Below, in pieces: positions 56,510 to 64,000 of a DNA stretch of 64,000 bases. Origin of the DNA: Pseudomonas sp. S04 (GTDB taxonomy: Bacteria; Pseudomonadota; Gammaproteobacteria; Pseudomonadales; Pseudomonadaceae); assembly GCF_009834545.1 (NCBI RefSeq), contig NZ_CP019427.1:682001-746000 (forward strand), written 5' to 3'. The notes under the pieces are model-generated. The model was not told the origin of the DNA and did not search any database. It saw nothing but the letters and a program-made list of their open reading frames with translations. A program made the translations under genes and the position numbers. The number at the start of each line of letters is the position of its first letter. The stretch's first letter is position 1.

Positions 56510-56540
56510 TTGACCTTGCCACGGTGGCAAGCTCAAGACT
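56510..56540 (+). promoter_or_regulatory. CueR operator/promoter of copZ
   Basis: The dyad ACCTTGCC-ACGGT-GGCAAGCT (56513-56533) lies between TTGACC (-35, 56510-56515) and AAGACT (-10, 56535-56540), with a 19-base spacer. Same architecture as the copA site, with one arm mismatch. It also faces the secreted-protein gene on the other strand. Confidence 0.88.
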
Positions 56541-56569
56541 GCTGCCAACCCCATCAAAGGAGATGCCCC

Positions 56570-56770
56570 ATGCAAGTATTCAACGTTCAAGGTATGTCGT
56601 GCGGTCACTGTGTCCGCACGATTACCCAGGCCCTGCAGGCCAAGGATCCGGCGGCCAGTGTGCGGGTCGACCTGGCGGCGAAGGAAGTGGGTGTGGAAAG
56701 CGGCTTGTCGGCCGAGCAGGTGATCAGTGCGATCAGCGAGGAAGGGTACGCGGTCAAACTGGCAGGATGA
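56570..56770 (+). CDS. copZ: Copper chaperone CopZ
   Basis: A 66-residue heavy-metal-associated domain, MQVFNVQGMSCGHCVRTI, with the Cu(I)-binding MSCGHC. It carries copper in the cytoplasm to CopA. AAAGGAG precedes the ATG; an upstream frame extension is rejected because it would include the promoter. The gene ends before bcr. Confidence 0.95.
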   Translation: MQVFNVQGMSCGHCVRTITQALQAKDPAASVRVDLAAKEVGVESGLSAEQVISAISEEGYAVKLAG

Positions 56771-56860
56771 AAAATATTAGTTAGCGACCTATCGGAATGT
56801 TCAAGGCGTCCAAGCGCGGCTAGACTGTCGGGCTGCCGACTGATGTGAGCTGGACGCCTG

Positions 56861-58054
56861 ATGAATTTCCGTACCATTCTGATTCTTGGCGCCTTGAGCG
56901 CTTTTGGGCCGCTGGCCATCGATTTCTACCTGCCCGCCTTTCCGGCCATGGCCGCCGCGTTCGGCACCGACGAAAAACACGTGCAGATGACTCTGGCCGC
57001 GTACTTCCTCGGCTTGTCGCTGGGACAGTTGGCCTATGGGCCGGTGGCCGATCGTTTCGGTCGACGTATTCCGCTGCTGGTGGGCGTGACCCTGTTCACC
57101 CTGGCTTCGCTGGCGTGTGCCTTCGCGCCGAGCCTGGATTGGTTGATCGCCGCACGTTTCGTGCAGGCCCTCGGCGGTTGCGCCGGGATGGTGATTTCCC
57201 GTGCGGTGGTCAGTGACAAGTGTGATGCGGTGGGCTCGGCGAAAGTCTTTTCGCAATTGATGCTGGTGATGGGCCTGGCCCCGATCCTCGCGCCGATGCT
57301 CGGGGGGCTGCTGGTCAACCTGCATGGCTGGCAGTCGATCTTCATCGCCTTGACCGCGTTCAGTGCCCTGTCAGCCCTGGCGGTGGCAATGGGCCTGCCG
57401 GAAAGTCTGCCGGCCAACCAGCCACGCCAGCCATTGTCCGGCGCGCTGCGCCAGTACGGTCTGTTGCTCGCGGACAAGGTCTTCCTTGGGCACGCCCTGA
57501 CCGGGGGCGTTGCGATCGCCGGGATGTTTGCCTACATCGCCGGCTCACCCTTCGTGTTCATCAAGCTGTACGGCGTACCGCCGGAGCATTTCGGCTGGCT
57601 GTTCGGCCTCAACGCGGCGGGTTTCATCCTGGTGGCGCAACTCAATGCACGCTTGCTGTCCAAGCGTGGGCCGGCGTTCCTGCTGGCGCGCGCGGTGTGG
57701 GTCTATCTGGCGGCGGGCCTGACCCTGCTGGCGGTCAGCACGCTGCACACCGAGCAGCTCTGGCCCTTGCTGATTCCGCTGTTCATTTGTATTGCCAGCC
57801 TTGGCTGCATCATTCCCAACGCCGCGGCCTGCGCCATGAACGGGCAGGGTGCGCGCGCCGGCAGTGCCTCGGCCATGCTCGGCTGCCTGCAGTTCAGTGT
57901 CGCCGCCGGGGCAGCGGCGTTGGTGGGGGTGTTGCACGACGGCACGGCCATGCCGATGGCGATGGTCATCAGCCTGTGCGGGATACTGGTGGTGAGCGTC
58001 GCGATGCTCACCCGTCGCCTGCAAGTCGTCCGGGCGGCGCAGGCCCAGGCTTGA
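56861..58054 (+). CDS. Bcr/CflA family drug-resistance MFS transporter
   Basis: A 397-residue, 12-helix proton antiporter. It starts MNFRTILILGALSAFGPLAI with DFYLPAFPAM, carries the motif A loop GPVADRFGRRIPLL and the DHA1 motif C-like FVQALGGCAGMVISRAVVSD. The family exports bicyclomycin, sulfonamides and other compounds. A weak ribosome site precedes the ATG. Separate transcription from copZ is likely. Confidence 0.93.
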   Translation: MNFRTILILGALSAFGPLAIDFYLPAFPAMAAAFGTDEKHVQMTLAAYFLGLSLGQLAYGPVADRFGRRIPLLVGVTLFTLASLACAFAPSLDWLIAARFVQALGGCAGMVISRAVVSDKCDAVGSAKVFSQLMLVMGLAPILAPMLGGLLVNLHGWQSIFIALTAFSALSALAVAMGLPESLPANQPRQPLSGALRQYGLLLADKVFLGHALTGGVAIAGMFAYIAGSPFVFIKLYGVPPEHFGWLFGLNAAGFILVAQLNARLLSKRGPAFLLARAVWVYLAAGLTLLAVSTLHTEQLWPLLIPLFICIASLGCIIPNAAACAMNGQGARAGSASAMLGCLQFSVAAGAAALVGVLHDGTAMPMAMVISLCGILVVSVAMLTRRLQVVRAAQAQA

Positions 58055-58055
58055 G

Positions 58056-58226
58056 TCAGCCGGCCGCTCGTTGCTGGGGTTCAGGGAGGTAATGGGGGGC
58101 GTGCAAGCGGGCCTCGAGGGTCGAGGTAAAAGCCCGGGCTTCGGCTTCGGAGCGGAAGTTCACGGTCTGATTGTCCAGGCGTACTTGCCAGCGGGATTTT
58201 GCCAGTTCTTTTATCAGGATCTTCAT
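58056..58226 (-). CDS. Small conserved-looking basic protein
   Basis: A 56-residue protein, MKILIKELAKSRWQVRLDNQ, then FRSEAEARAFTSTLEARL and a Pro/Arg tail. GGAGGTCAGCA precedes the ATG. It resembles short pseudomonad proteins with a single alpha/beta unit; function unknown. It is convergent with bcr, whose stop lies 2 bases away. Confidence 0.6.
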   Translation of the reverse strand: MKILIKELAKSRWQVRLDNQTVNFRSEAEARAFTSTLEARLHAPHYLPEPQQRAAG

Positions 58227-58372
58227 TGCTGACCTCCGTGCGTAAAAGAGAGCATTGCGTGAGCTGTCGATTGTAGTCTCGAACTCACGCAAAATTGTGA
58301 CACGGATCAACTCTCTGACTGACGGCGCCCCGCGCGCAAATTCTCGCGCGCGCGGGGCCCAGTCCTTCACAT

Positions 58373-59386
58373 TCAGAAACCTTCGAGGACAATCTTGCCC
58401 TTGGCCGTGCCGCTCTCCAGCAACTCATGGGCCCGGCGCAGGTTGGTCGCATTGATGGTGCCGAAGTGCTCGCCGACGGTGGTTTGCAAGGTGCCGTCGT
58501 CGATCAACGCGGCGACCCGGTTGAGCAGCTTATGCTGCTCCAGCATGTCGGCGGTCTCGAACAGCGACCGGGTGTACATGAACTCCCAATGCAGCGACAG
58601 GCTCTTGCGCTTGAGCTGGGTGATGTCCAGCGCCTTGGGATCGTCGATCAGCGCGAGCTTGCCTTGGGGCGCCAGGGCCTCCACCAGTTGGGCGAAGTGC
58701 TGGTCGGTCTGGGTCAGGCTGGCCACATGCGTGACCTGGGGCTGGCCGACGCGCTTGAGTTCCTCGCTCAGCGGCAGGCGGTGATCGATGACCAGGTCAG
58801 CGCCCAGGCTTTCTACCCAGGCGTGGGTTTGTGGGCGTGAGGCGGTGCCAATCACCTTCAGGGCCGTGAGTCGGCTGGCGAGTTGGGTAAGGATCGAACC
58901 CACGCCACCGGCAGCCCCGACGATCAGCAGGCTTTGCCCTTCAGCCGTGTTGCCCTCGCGCACCTGCAGGCGTTCGAACAGCAGTTCCCAGGCGGTAATC
59001 GCAGTCAGCGGCAGCGCCGCAGCTTGGGCAAAACCCAGGGACTTGGGCATGTGCCCGACAATCCGTTCGTCGACCACGTGCAACTCGCTGTTGCCCCCGG
59101 CGCGGGCAATGGAGCCGGCGTAGTAGACCTTGTCACCGGGCTTGAACAGGCTCACGTCAGTGCCGACTGCCTTGACCACGCCGGCCACATCCCAGCCCAG
59201 GACTTTGGCGGCGCCACCTTCAGGTGCGACGTTCTGGCGGACCTTGGTGTCCACTGGGTTGACGGAAATGGCTTTGACTTCCACCAGCAAGTCACGGGGA
59301 CCGGCGACGGGTGCCGGCAGCTCGATGTCCTGCAGGGCGTTCGGGTCGCTGATGGGCAGGCTGTGGTAGTAGGCAATGGCTTTCAT
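58373..59386 (-). CDS. Zinc-binding-type alcohol dehydrogenase/quinone reductase (MDR family)
   Basis: A 337-residue protein of the ZADH/QOR group. MKAIAYYHSLPISDPNALQD is followed by VKAISVNPVDTKVR, GWDVAGVVKAVG, and the NAD(P)-binding VGAAGGVGSILTQLA. The catalytic-zinc ligands are not clear, so it is closer to quinone oxidoreductases. The ATG at 59386 matches the MDR N-terminus; a longer open frame is antisense to the LysR gene. Divergent from the LysR gene, which is probably its regulator. Confidence 0.9.
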   Translation of the reverse strand: MKAIAYYHSLPISDPNALQDIELPAPVAGPRDLLVEVKAISVNPVDTKVRQNVAPEGGAAKVLGWDVAGVVKAVGTDVSLFKPGDKVYYAGSIARAGGNSELHVVDERIVGHMPKSLGFAQAAALPLTAITAWELLFERLQVREGNTAEGQSLLIVGAAGGVGSILTQLASRLTALKVIGTASRPQTHAWVESLGADLVIDHRLPLSEELKRVGQPQVTHVASLTQTDQHFAQLVEALAPQGKLALIDDPKALDITQLKRKSLSLHWEFMYTRSLFETADMLEQHKLLNRVAALIDDGTLQTTVGEHFGTINATNLRRAHELLESGTAKGKIVLEGF

Positions 59387-59503
59387 GGGCGGTTGGGCTC
59401 GGTGGTCTTGGGATGCAGCAGATGATTGGCTATTTATCTGCAAGATAAAACCCGCTAAAAGCACAGTCTCTTTCAATAGTTTTTTGATAATGCGAGGGCG
59501 CCG

Positions 59504-60433
59504 ATGCTGCGTTTCGATGACTTGCTGCTGTTTGTACGGGCGGCTGACCTGGGCAGCCTGTCGGCGGCGGCGCGGGGTATGGACATGTCGCCGGCGGTGG
59601 CCAGCGCGGCGTTGAAGCGGATCGAGCAGCAACTGGGTGCGCGGCTGTTGGCGCGCTCCACCCGCAGCCTGCGCCTGACGGCAGAGGGCGAGGGGTTCCT
59701 GGTGTATGCCCGTGCGGCGTTGGGCCAGTTGGATGAAGGGCGGCGTTTGCTGGCGCGCGGCCAGGACCAGGTCAGCGGGGTCCTGCAACTGTCGGCCCCC
59801 TCGGACTTTGGACGCAATCTGTTGTTGCCGTGGCTGGACGAGTTCCAGCGTGAGCATCCCCTGCTCACGGTGCGCCTGCTGCTGGGCGACCGGATCGCCG
59901 ACCTGTTCCGCCAGCCAGTGGACATCGCCCTGCGTTATGGCGAGCCGGAAGACTCCAGCCTGGTGGCGCTGCCCATTGCCCCGGACAATCGCCGGGTGTT
60001 GTGTGCCGCCCCGCAATACCTGGCGAGGTGCGGCGTACCGCGCCAGTTGGAGCAACTGGCCCAGCATAATTGCCTGCTGTACATGCTGGGCAGCCGGGTA
60101 CACGACCACTGGAGCTTTCACGATGGCAAACGGGACGTGAGCCTGACGGTCAGCGGCGATCGTTTCAGTGATGACGCCGATGTGGTGCGCCTGTGGGCGG
60201 TGGCGGGGGCCGGGATTGCCTACAAGTCCTGGCTGGACGTGGCCGCCGATGTGCTGGCCGGACGCTTGACGGTGTTGCTGCCGGAGCTGCAGGGAGAACG
60301 TGCACCGCTGAATTTGTTGTGCGCTCATCGCGCCCAATTGAGTAAGCCGGTGAACCTGCTAAAAGAAATGCTCAAGCGTCGGTGTGAGCATTTGAGTGGT
60401 CAATTTTCGACAAGATTTGTCGTGAGCCATTAA
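59504..60433 (+). CDS. LysR-type transcriptional regulator
   Basis: A 309-residue regulator. The N-terminal winged helix (about 1-60) shows MLRFDDLLLFVRAADLGSLS and LKRIEQQLGARLLARSTRSL; the effector domain is about 90-295 with VRLLLGDRIADLF. GAGGG precedes the ATG. It is divergent from the alcohol dehydrogenase gene, the usual LysR arrangement. Confidence 0.93.
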   Translation: MLRFDDLLLFVRAADLGSLSAAARGMDMSPAVASAALKRIEQQLGARLLARSTRSLRLTAEGEGFLVYARAALGQLDEGRRLLARGQDQVSGVLQLSAPSDFGRNLLLPWLDEFQREHPLLTVRLLLGDRIADLFRQPVDIALRYGEPEDSSLVALPIAPDNRRVLCAAPQYLARCGVPRQLEQLAQHNCLLYMLGSRVHDHWSFHDGKRDVSLTVSGDRFSDDADVVRLWAVAGAGIAYKSWLDVAADVLAGRLTVLLPELQGERAPLNLLCAHRAQLSKPVNLLKEMLKRRCEHLSGQFSTRFVVSH

Positions 60434-60739
60434 TCGCACTCACATAGCGAAATTTCACTCAGCAGCTATCAGCTTTGGCGGTTTCCCCGGGGCAGGAACC
60501 GTCGTTCATCACGCTTATACTAGCGCCCGCCTGGGGTCGCGAACCCAGGCAGCCTTGCTCGATCCCCCGGTTTGCGCAGCAGAAAATCACTGGGATGGCT
60601 TGAGGATTTCGAAGAAGTTTGTCGCGTTAACTGATTTTTTAGCCCGGTTTTTGGCGGTTATCACGCCTTGGCCGGCATTCTATTACTGATCAAGATGTCC
60701 CCCGAGCAGTAGACAAATGATTCAACAGGGAGTGAATAC
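60434..60739. other. Intergenic region upstream of the ArsR-like gene
   Basis: 306 bases without a gene. GCCTGGG (60529-60535) and CCCAGGC (60544-60550) form a hairpin with an 8-base loop. TATACT (60516-60521) just before it could be a -10 element, but no good -35 was found. The rest shows nothing clear. Confidence 0.4.
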
Positions 60740-61474
60740 ATGGAACATGCACCTTGCATCAGTCAGATCGCCACACTACTGGCTGACCCGAAGCGTAGCG
60801 CGATGATGTGGGCCTTGATGGATGGGATTGCCCGGCAATCGGAGGAACTGGCATTGCTGGCCGGTTTGTCGCCGTCCTCGGCCAACGCCCATCTCGGGCG
60901 TTTGTTCAGCGGTGGACTGTTGAAGATCGAGGAGCGTGGACGCAAGCGGTTCTACCGACTGGCCGCGCCCGAAGTCGGGGCGGCGGTCGAGGCATTGGCC
61001 AGTGCCACCCTCGCCAGTTCGCCGGGCAACATTGCCCAGGTATTCAAGCGTACCAGCGCGCTGGCCAAGATCCAGGCAGCCCCGTCGTCGCTGCTGCGGG
61101 CCCGCCTCTGCGAGGAGCACTTGGGCGGTACCCTGGCGGCTGATCTGTTTCAGCGCCTGCTGGATGCGGGATGGATCGAGCAATTGGACAAACGCATCAT
61201 GGTGACCCACAAGGGCGCCATTCAACTGGCCAGCCATGGGGTCTTCGTCCAGGCATTGGCCCATAGCAACTCGCAAGTGGCCTGTGCCTGCCCCGACTGG
61301 AGCGAGCGTCGACCGCACCTGGGGGGCACATTGGGGGCCGCGTTGTTGCAGTTGTTCATCCAGTCTGGCTGGCTGAGTGTGTCCGGCGATTCACGGGCCT
61401 TGCAGGTGTCCCCGACCGGTGTCCGGGAACTGGAACTGTTCGGCAAAGTGCCTGAGCTGGAAATGGCCCTTTAA
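60740..61474 (+). CDS. ArsR-like winged-helix transcriptional regulator
   Basis: A 244-residue protein. The N-terminal ArsR-type helix-turn-helix covers about residues 8-85 (ISQIATLLADPKRSAMMWAL; LAGLSPSSANAHLGRLFSGG). A C-terminal part of unclear fold carries a cysteine pair in QVACACPDWSERRPHLGGTL. Larger than simple ArsR (about 100), it belongs to the two-part form common in pseudomonads. GGGAG precedes the ATG. The MFS transporter 134 bases downstream may be its target. Confidence 0.88.
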   Translation: MEHAPCISQIATLLADPKRSAMMWALMDGIARQSEELALLAGLSPSSANAHLGRLFSGGLLKIEERGRKRFYRLAAPEVGAAVEALASATLASSPGNIAQVFKRTSALAKIQAAPSSLLRARLCEEHLGGTLAADLFQRLLDAGWIEQLDKRIMVTHKGAIQLASHGVFVQALAHSNSQVACACPDWSERRPHLGGTLGAALLQLFIQSGWLSVSGDSRALQVSPTGVRELELFGKVPELEMAL

Positions 61475-61608
61475 TCGCCGTTGCGATCGACGTCTGCAGC
61501 CGCCGGTTCAGACGTCGCTCAGGGCTGTTGCCAGGTCGTATCCAGCAATCTTCCACCCCGGCGTTCGCGCACACTCGATCCGCGGATTATCGGATCGGGG
61601 GACGTGGC

Positions 61609-62982
61609 ATGGATACACAAGGCTACAGTGCGGCAGAACGTCTGGAACGGTTACCCATCAGTGGGTATCACCGAGTCATTTTCATCATCATTGCCCTGGC
61701 GTTTTTCTTCGACTCCATGGACCTGGCCATGATGACTTTCCTCCTGGGCTCGATCAAAGCCGAGTTCGGCCTGAGCACGGCGCAAGCCGGGTTGCTGGCC
61801 AGTTCGAGCTTCTTCGGCATGGTCCTGGGGGCATCGTTGTCCGGCATGCTGGCGGACCGTTTCGGGCGCAAGCCGGTGTTCCAGTGGAGCATCGTGCTAT
61901 GGGGGATCGCCAGCTACCTGTGTTCCACGGCGCAAACCGTCGAGACCCTGACCTTGTTCCGTATCCTGCTGGGGATTGGCATGGGCATGGAGTTTCCGAT
62001 TGCCCAGTCGATGTTGTCCGAGCTGATTCCGGCCCAGCGGCGTGGGCGTTACATCGCCTTGATGGATGGCTTCTGGCCGCTGGGGTTTGTCGCGGCGGGG
62101 GTGTTGTCGTATTTCCTGTTGCCCGTGATCGGCTGGCGCGACATCTTCCTGGTGCTGGCGGTACCGGCGGTGTTCGTGCTGGCGATCCGTTTCTTCATTC
62201 CCGAATCACCGCGCTGGCTGGAGCAGGCTGGGCACCATGCTGCCGCCGACAAGGTCCTGCTGCGAATCGAGGACAAGGTCCGGGCCTCCCTGGGACACGC
62301 CGATCTGCCGACGCCGATTCGCCTGCCCAGGGCCGAGCACCGTCCCGGCAACTTCTTTAGCGCCTTGCGGCAAATCTGGTCGCCGCTGTATCGCCAGCGC
62401 ACCATGATGATCTGGAGTGTCTGGTTCTTTGCCCTGCTCGGTTTCTACGGCCTGACGTCCTGGCTCAGCGCGCTGCTGCAACAATCCGGGTTTGCCGTGA
62501 CCCAGTCGGTGTATTACACGGTGCTGATTTCCCTCGGCGGGATTCCCGGGTTCCTCATGGCGGCCTGGTTGGTGGAGCGCTGGGGGCGCAAGCCGGTGTG
62601 CGTCATCACGTTGCTGGGCGGTGGGGTGATGGCGTTTTTGTATGGGCAAAGCGCGGTGTTTGGCGGCAACGTCAGCCTGCTGATCGGCTCGGGGCTGTTG
62701 ATGCAGTTCTTCCTGTTCGGCATGTGGGCGGTGCTCTACACCTATACCCCGGAGCTGTACCCGACTTCAGCGCGGGCCACGGGGTCTGGATTTGCCTCGG
62801 CGATTGGCCGCGTGGGTTCGTTGCTGGGACCGCTGGTGACAGGGTTGGTGTTCCCGATCACCGGGCAGGGCGGAGTCTTTGCGTTAGGCGCGATGTGCTT
62901 CGCGATTGCTGCGGCGGTGGTCTGGTTGTTCGGGATGGAGACGCGGGGCAAGACCCTGGAGGAGTTGACCGAGGCCGTCTGA
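61609..62982 (+). CDS. MFS transporter (sugar/aromatic acid type, NiaP-like)
   Basis: A 457-residue, 12-helix symporter. MDTQGYSAAERLERLPISGY leads into FFFDSMDLAMMTFLLGSIKA, then motif A GMLADRFGRKPVF, RILLGIGMGMEFPIAQSML and PESPRWL after helix 6. The family imports organic acids, nicotinate or sugars with protons; substrate uncertain. The start at 61609 is preferred because upstream codons are not MFS-like and lack a ribosome site. Confidence 0.9.
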   Translation: MDTQGYSAAERLERLPISGYHRVIFIIIALAFFFDSMDLAMMTFLLGSIKAEFGLSTAQAGLLASSSFFGMVLGASLSGMLADRFGRKPVFQWSIVLWGIASYLCSTAQTVETLTLFRILLGIGMGMEFPIAQSMLSELIPAQRRGRYIALMDGFWPLGFVAAGVLSYFLLPVIGWRDIFLVLAVPAVFVLAIRFFIPESPRWLEQAGHHAAADKVLLRIEDKVRASLGHADLPTPIRLPRAEHRPGNFFSALRQIWSPLYRQRTMMIWSVWFFALLGFYGLTSWLSALLQQSGFAVTQSVYYTVLISLGGIPGFLMAAWLVERWGRKPVCVITLLGGGVMAFLYGQSAVFGGNVSLLIGSGLLMQFFLFGMWAVLYTYTPELYPTSARATGSGFASAIGRVGSLLGPLVTGLVFPITGQGGVFALGAMCFAIAAAVVWLFGMETRGKTLEELTEAV

Positions 62983-62985
62983 AAA

Positions 62986-63010
62986 GATCGCAGCCGCGCA
63001 GGCTGCGATC
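62986..63010. terminator. Bidirectional terminator between the MFS gene and the deaminase gene
   Basis: GATCGCAGCC and GGCTGCGATC form a perfect 10-bp stem around GCGCA. The minus-strand side runs into TTTTC, the plus-strand side into CTTTG. The two genes are convergent. Confidence 0.85.
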
Positions 63011-63018
63011 CTTTGTAT

Positions 63019-63981
<963 letters not shown>

Positions 63982-64000
63982 TCATCAGGTGCTTATGGCG

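Noticed and set aside
59387..60337. Upstream extension of the alcohol dehydrogenase frame
   Set aside because: It is antisense to the LysR gene, and the MDR N-terminus begins at 59386.

Overview
The window is chromosomal DNA from a fluorescent pseudomonad (Pseudomonas fluorescens group or close relative). The evidence is uniformly high GC and gene order. The blocks purH-fis-dusB-(DUF3426)-prmA, accC-accB-aroQ-MCP-gcbA-DUF2333-NUDIX-SUI1-speA, pprA/fppA/pprB with tad-rcp-flp, and MaoC-SDR-thiolase all match what I recall of the P. aeruginosa PAO1 order (about PA4854 to PA4839, PA4293 to PA4306, and PA4785 to PA4787). These comparisons are from memory; no search was run. No rRNA, tRNA, CRISPR array, transposase, phage gene or replication origin was seen.

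Layout. 1-16 kb is housekeeping: the start of purH, the dusB-fis pair, a zinc-ribbon membrane protein, prmA, accBC, aroQ, a chemoreceptor, a c-di-GMP synthase (gcbA type), DUF2333, NUDIX, an SUI1/YciH-like factor and speA. A 1-kb gene-free gap between prmA and accC holds a nested giant palindrome. 16-18.5 kb is a two-gene type VI fragment (short VgrG plus DUF4123 adaptor) with no effector or immunity gene. 18.5-28 kb has a MATE exporter, a lipoprotein alpha-2-macroglobulin (thioester type), a small membrane protein and PBP1C. 27.9-30.2 kb has a MazG-like pyrophosphohydrolase, cmoM and two paralogous DUF4136 lipoproteins.

30.3-45.7 kb is a complete Flp/Tad pilus locus: tadG, the PprA/PprB two-component pair, a TadE-type pseudopilin, the FppA/TadV prepilin peptidase, and the minus-strand operon rcpC-rcpA-tadZ-tadA-tadB-tadC-tadD-small exported protein. 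Diverging from rcpC are two near-identical flp pilin genes that flank a stand-alone receiver-domain protein. FppA should process the pilins, RcpA forms the outer-membrane channel, TadA/B/C/Z drive assembly, and PprAB probably controls the locus.

45.8-64 kb has a DMT transporter, a MaoC/SDR/thiolase lipid module, a dCache chemoreceptor with most of the amino-acid-sensing signature, a bacterial RIO kinase, and a copper-efflux regulon (copA-cueR and copZ, each behind a 21-bp CueR-type dyad, with an unknown secreted protein between them). It ends with a Bcr/CflA exporter, an alcohol dehydrogenase divergent from a LysR regulator, an ArsR-like regulator followed by an MFS transporter, and an adenine/adenosine deaminase.

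Most of this is core genome. The best candidates for something new are the nested palindrome (4249-4922), the effector-less VgrG/DUF4123 pair, the receiver protein between twin flp genes, the secreted protein between two CueR boxes, and a structured hairpin ahead of speA.
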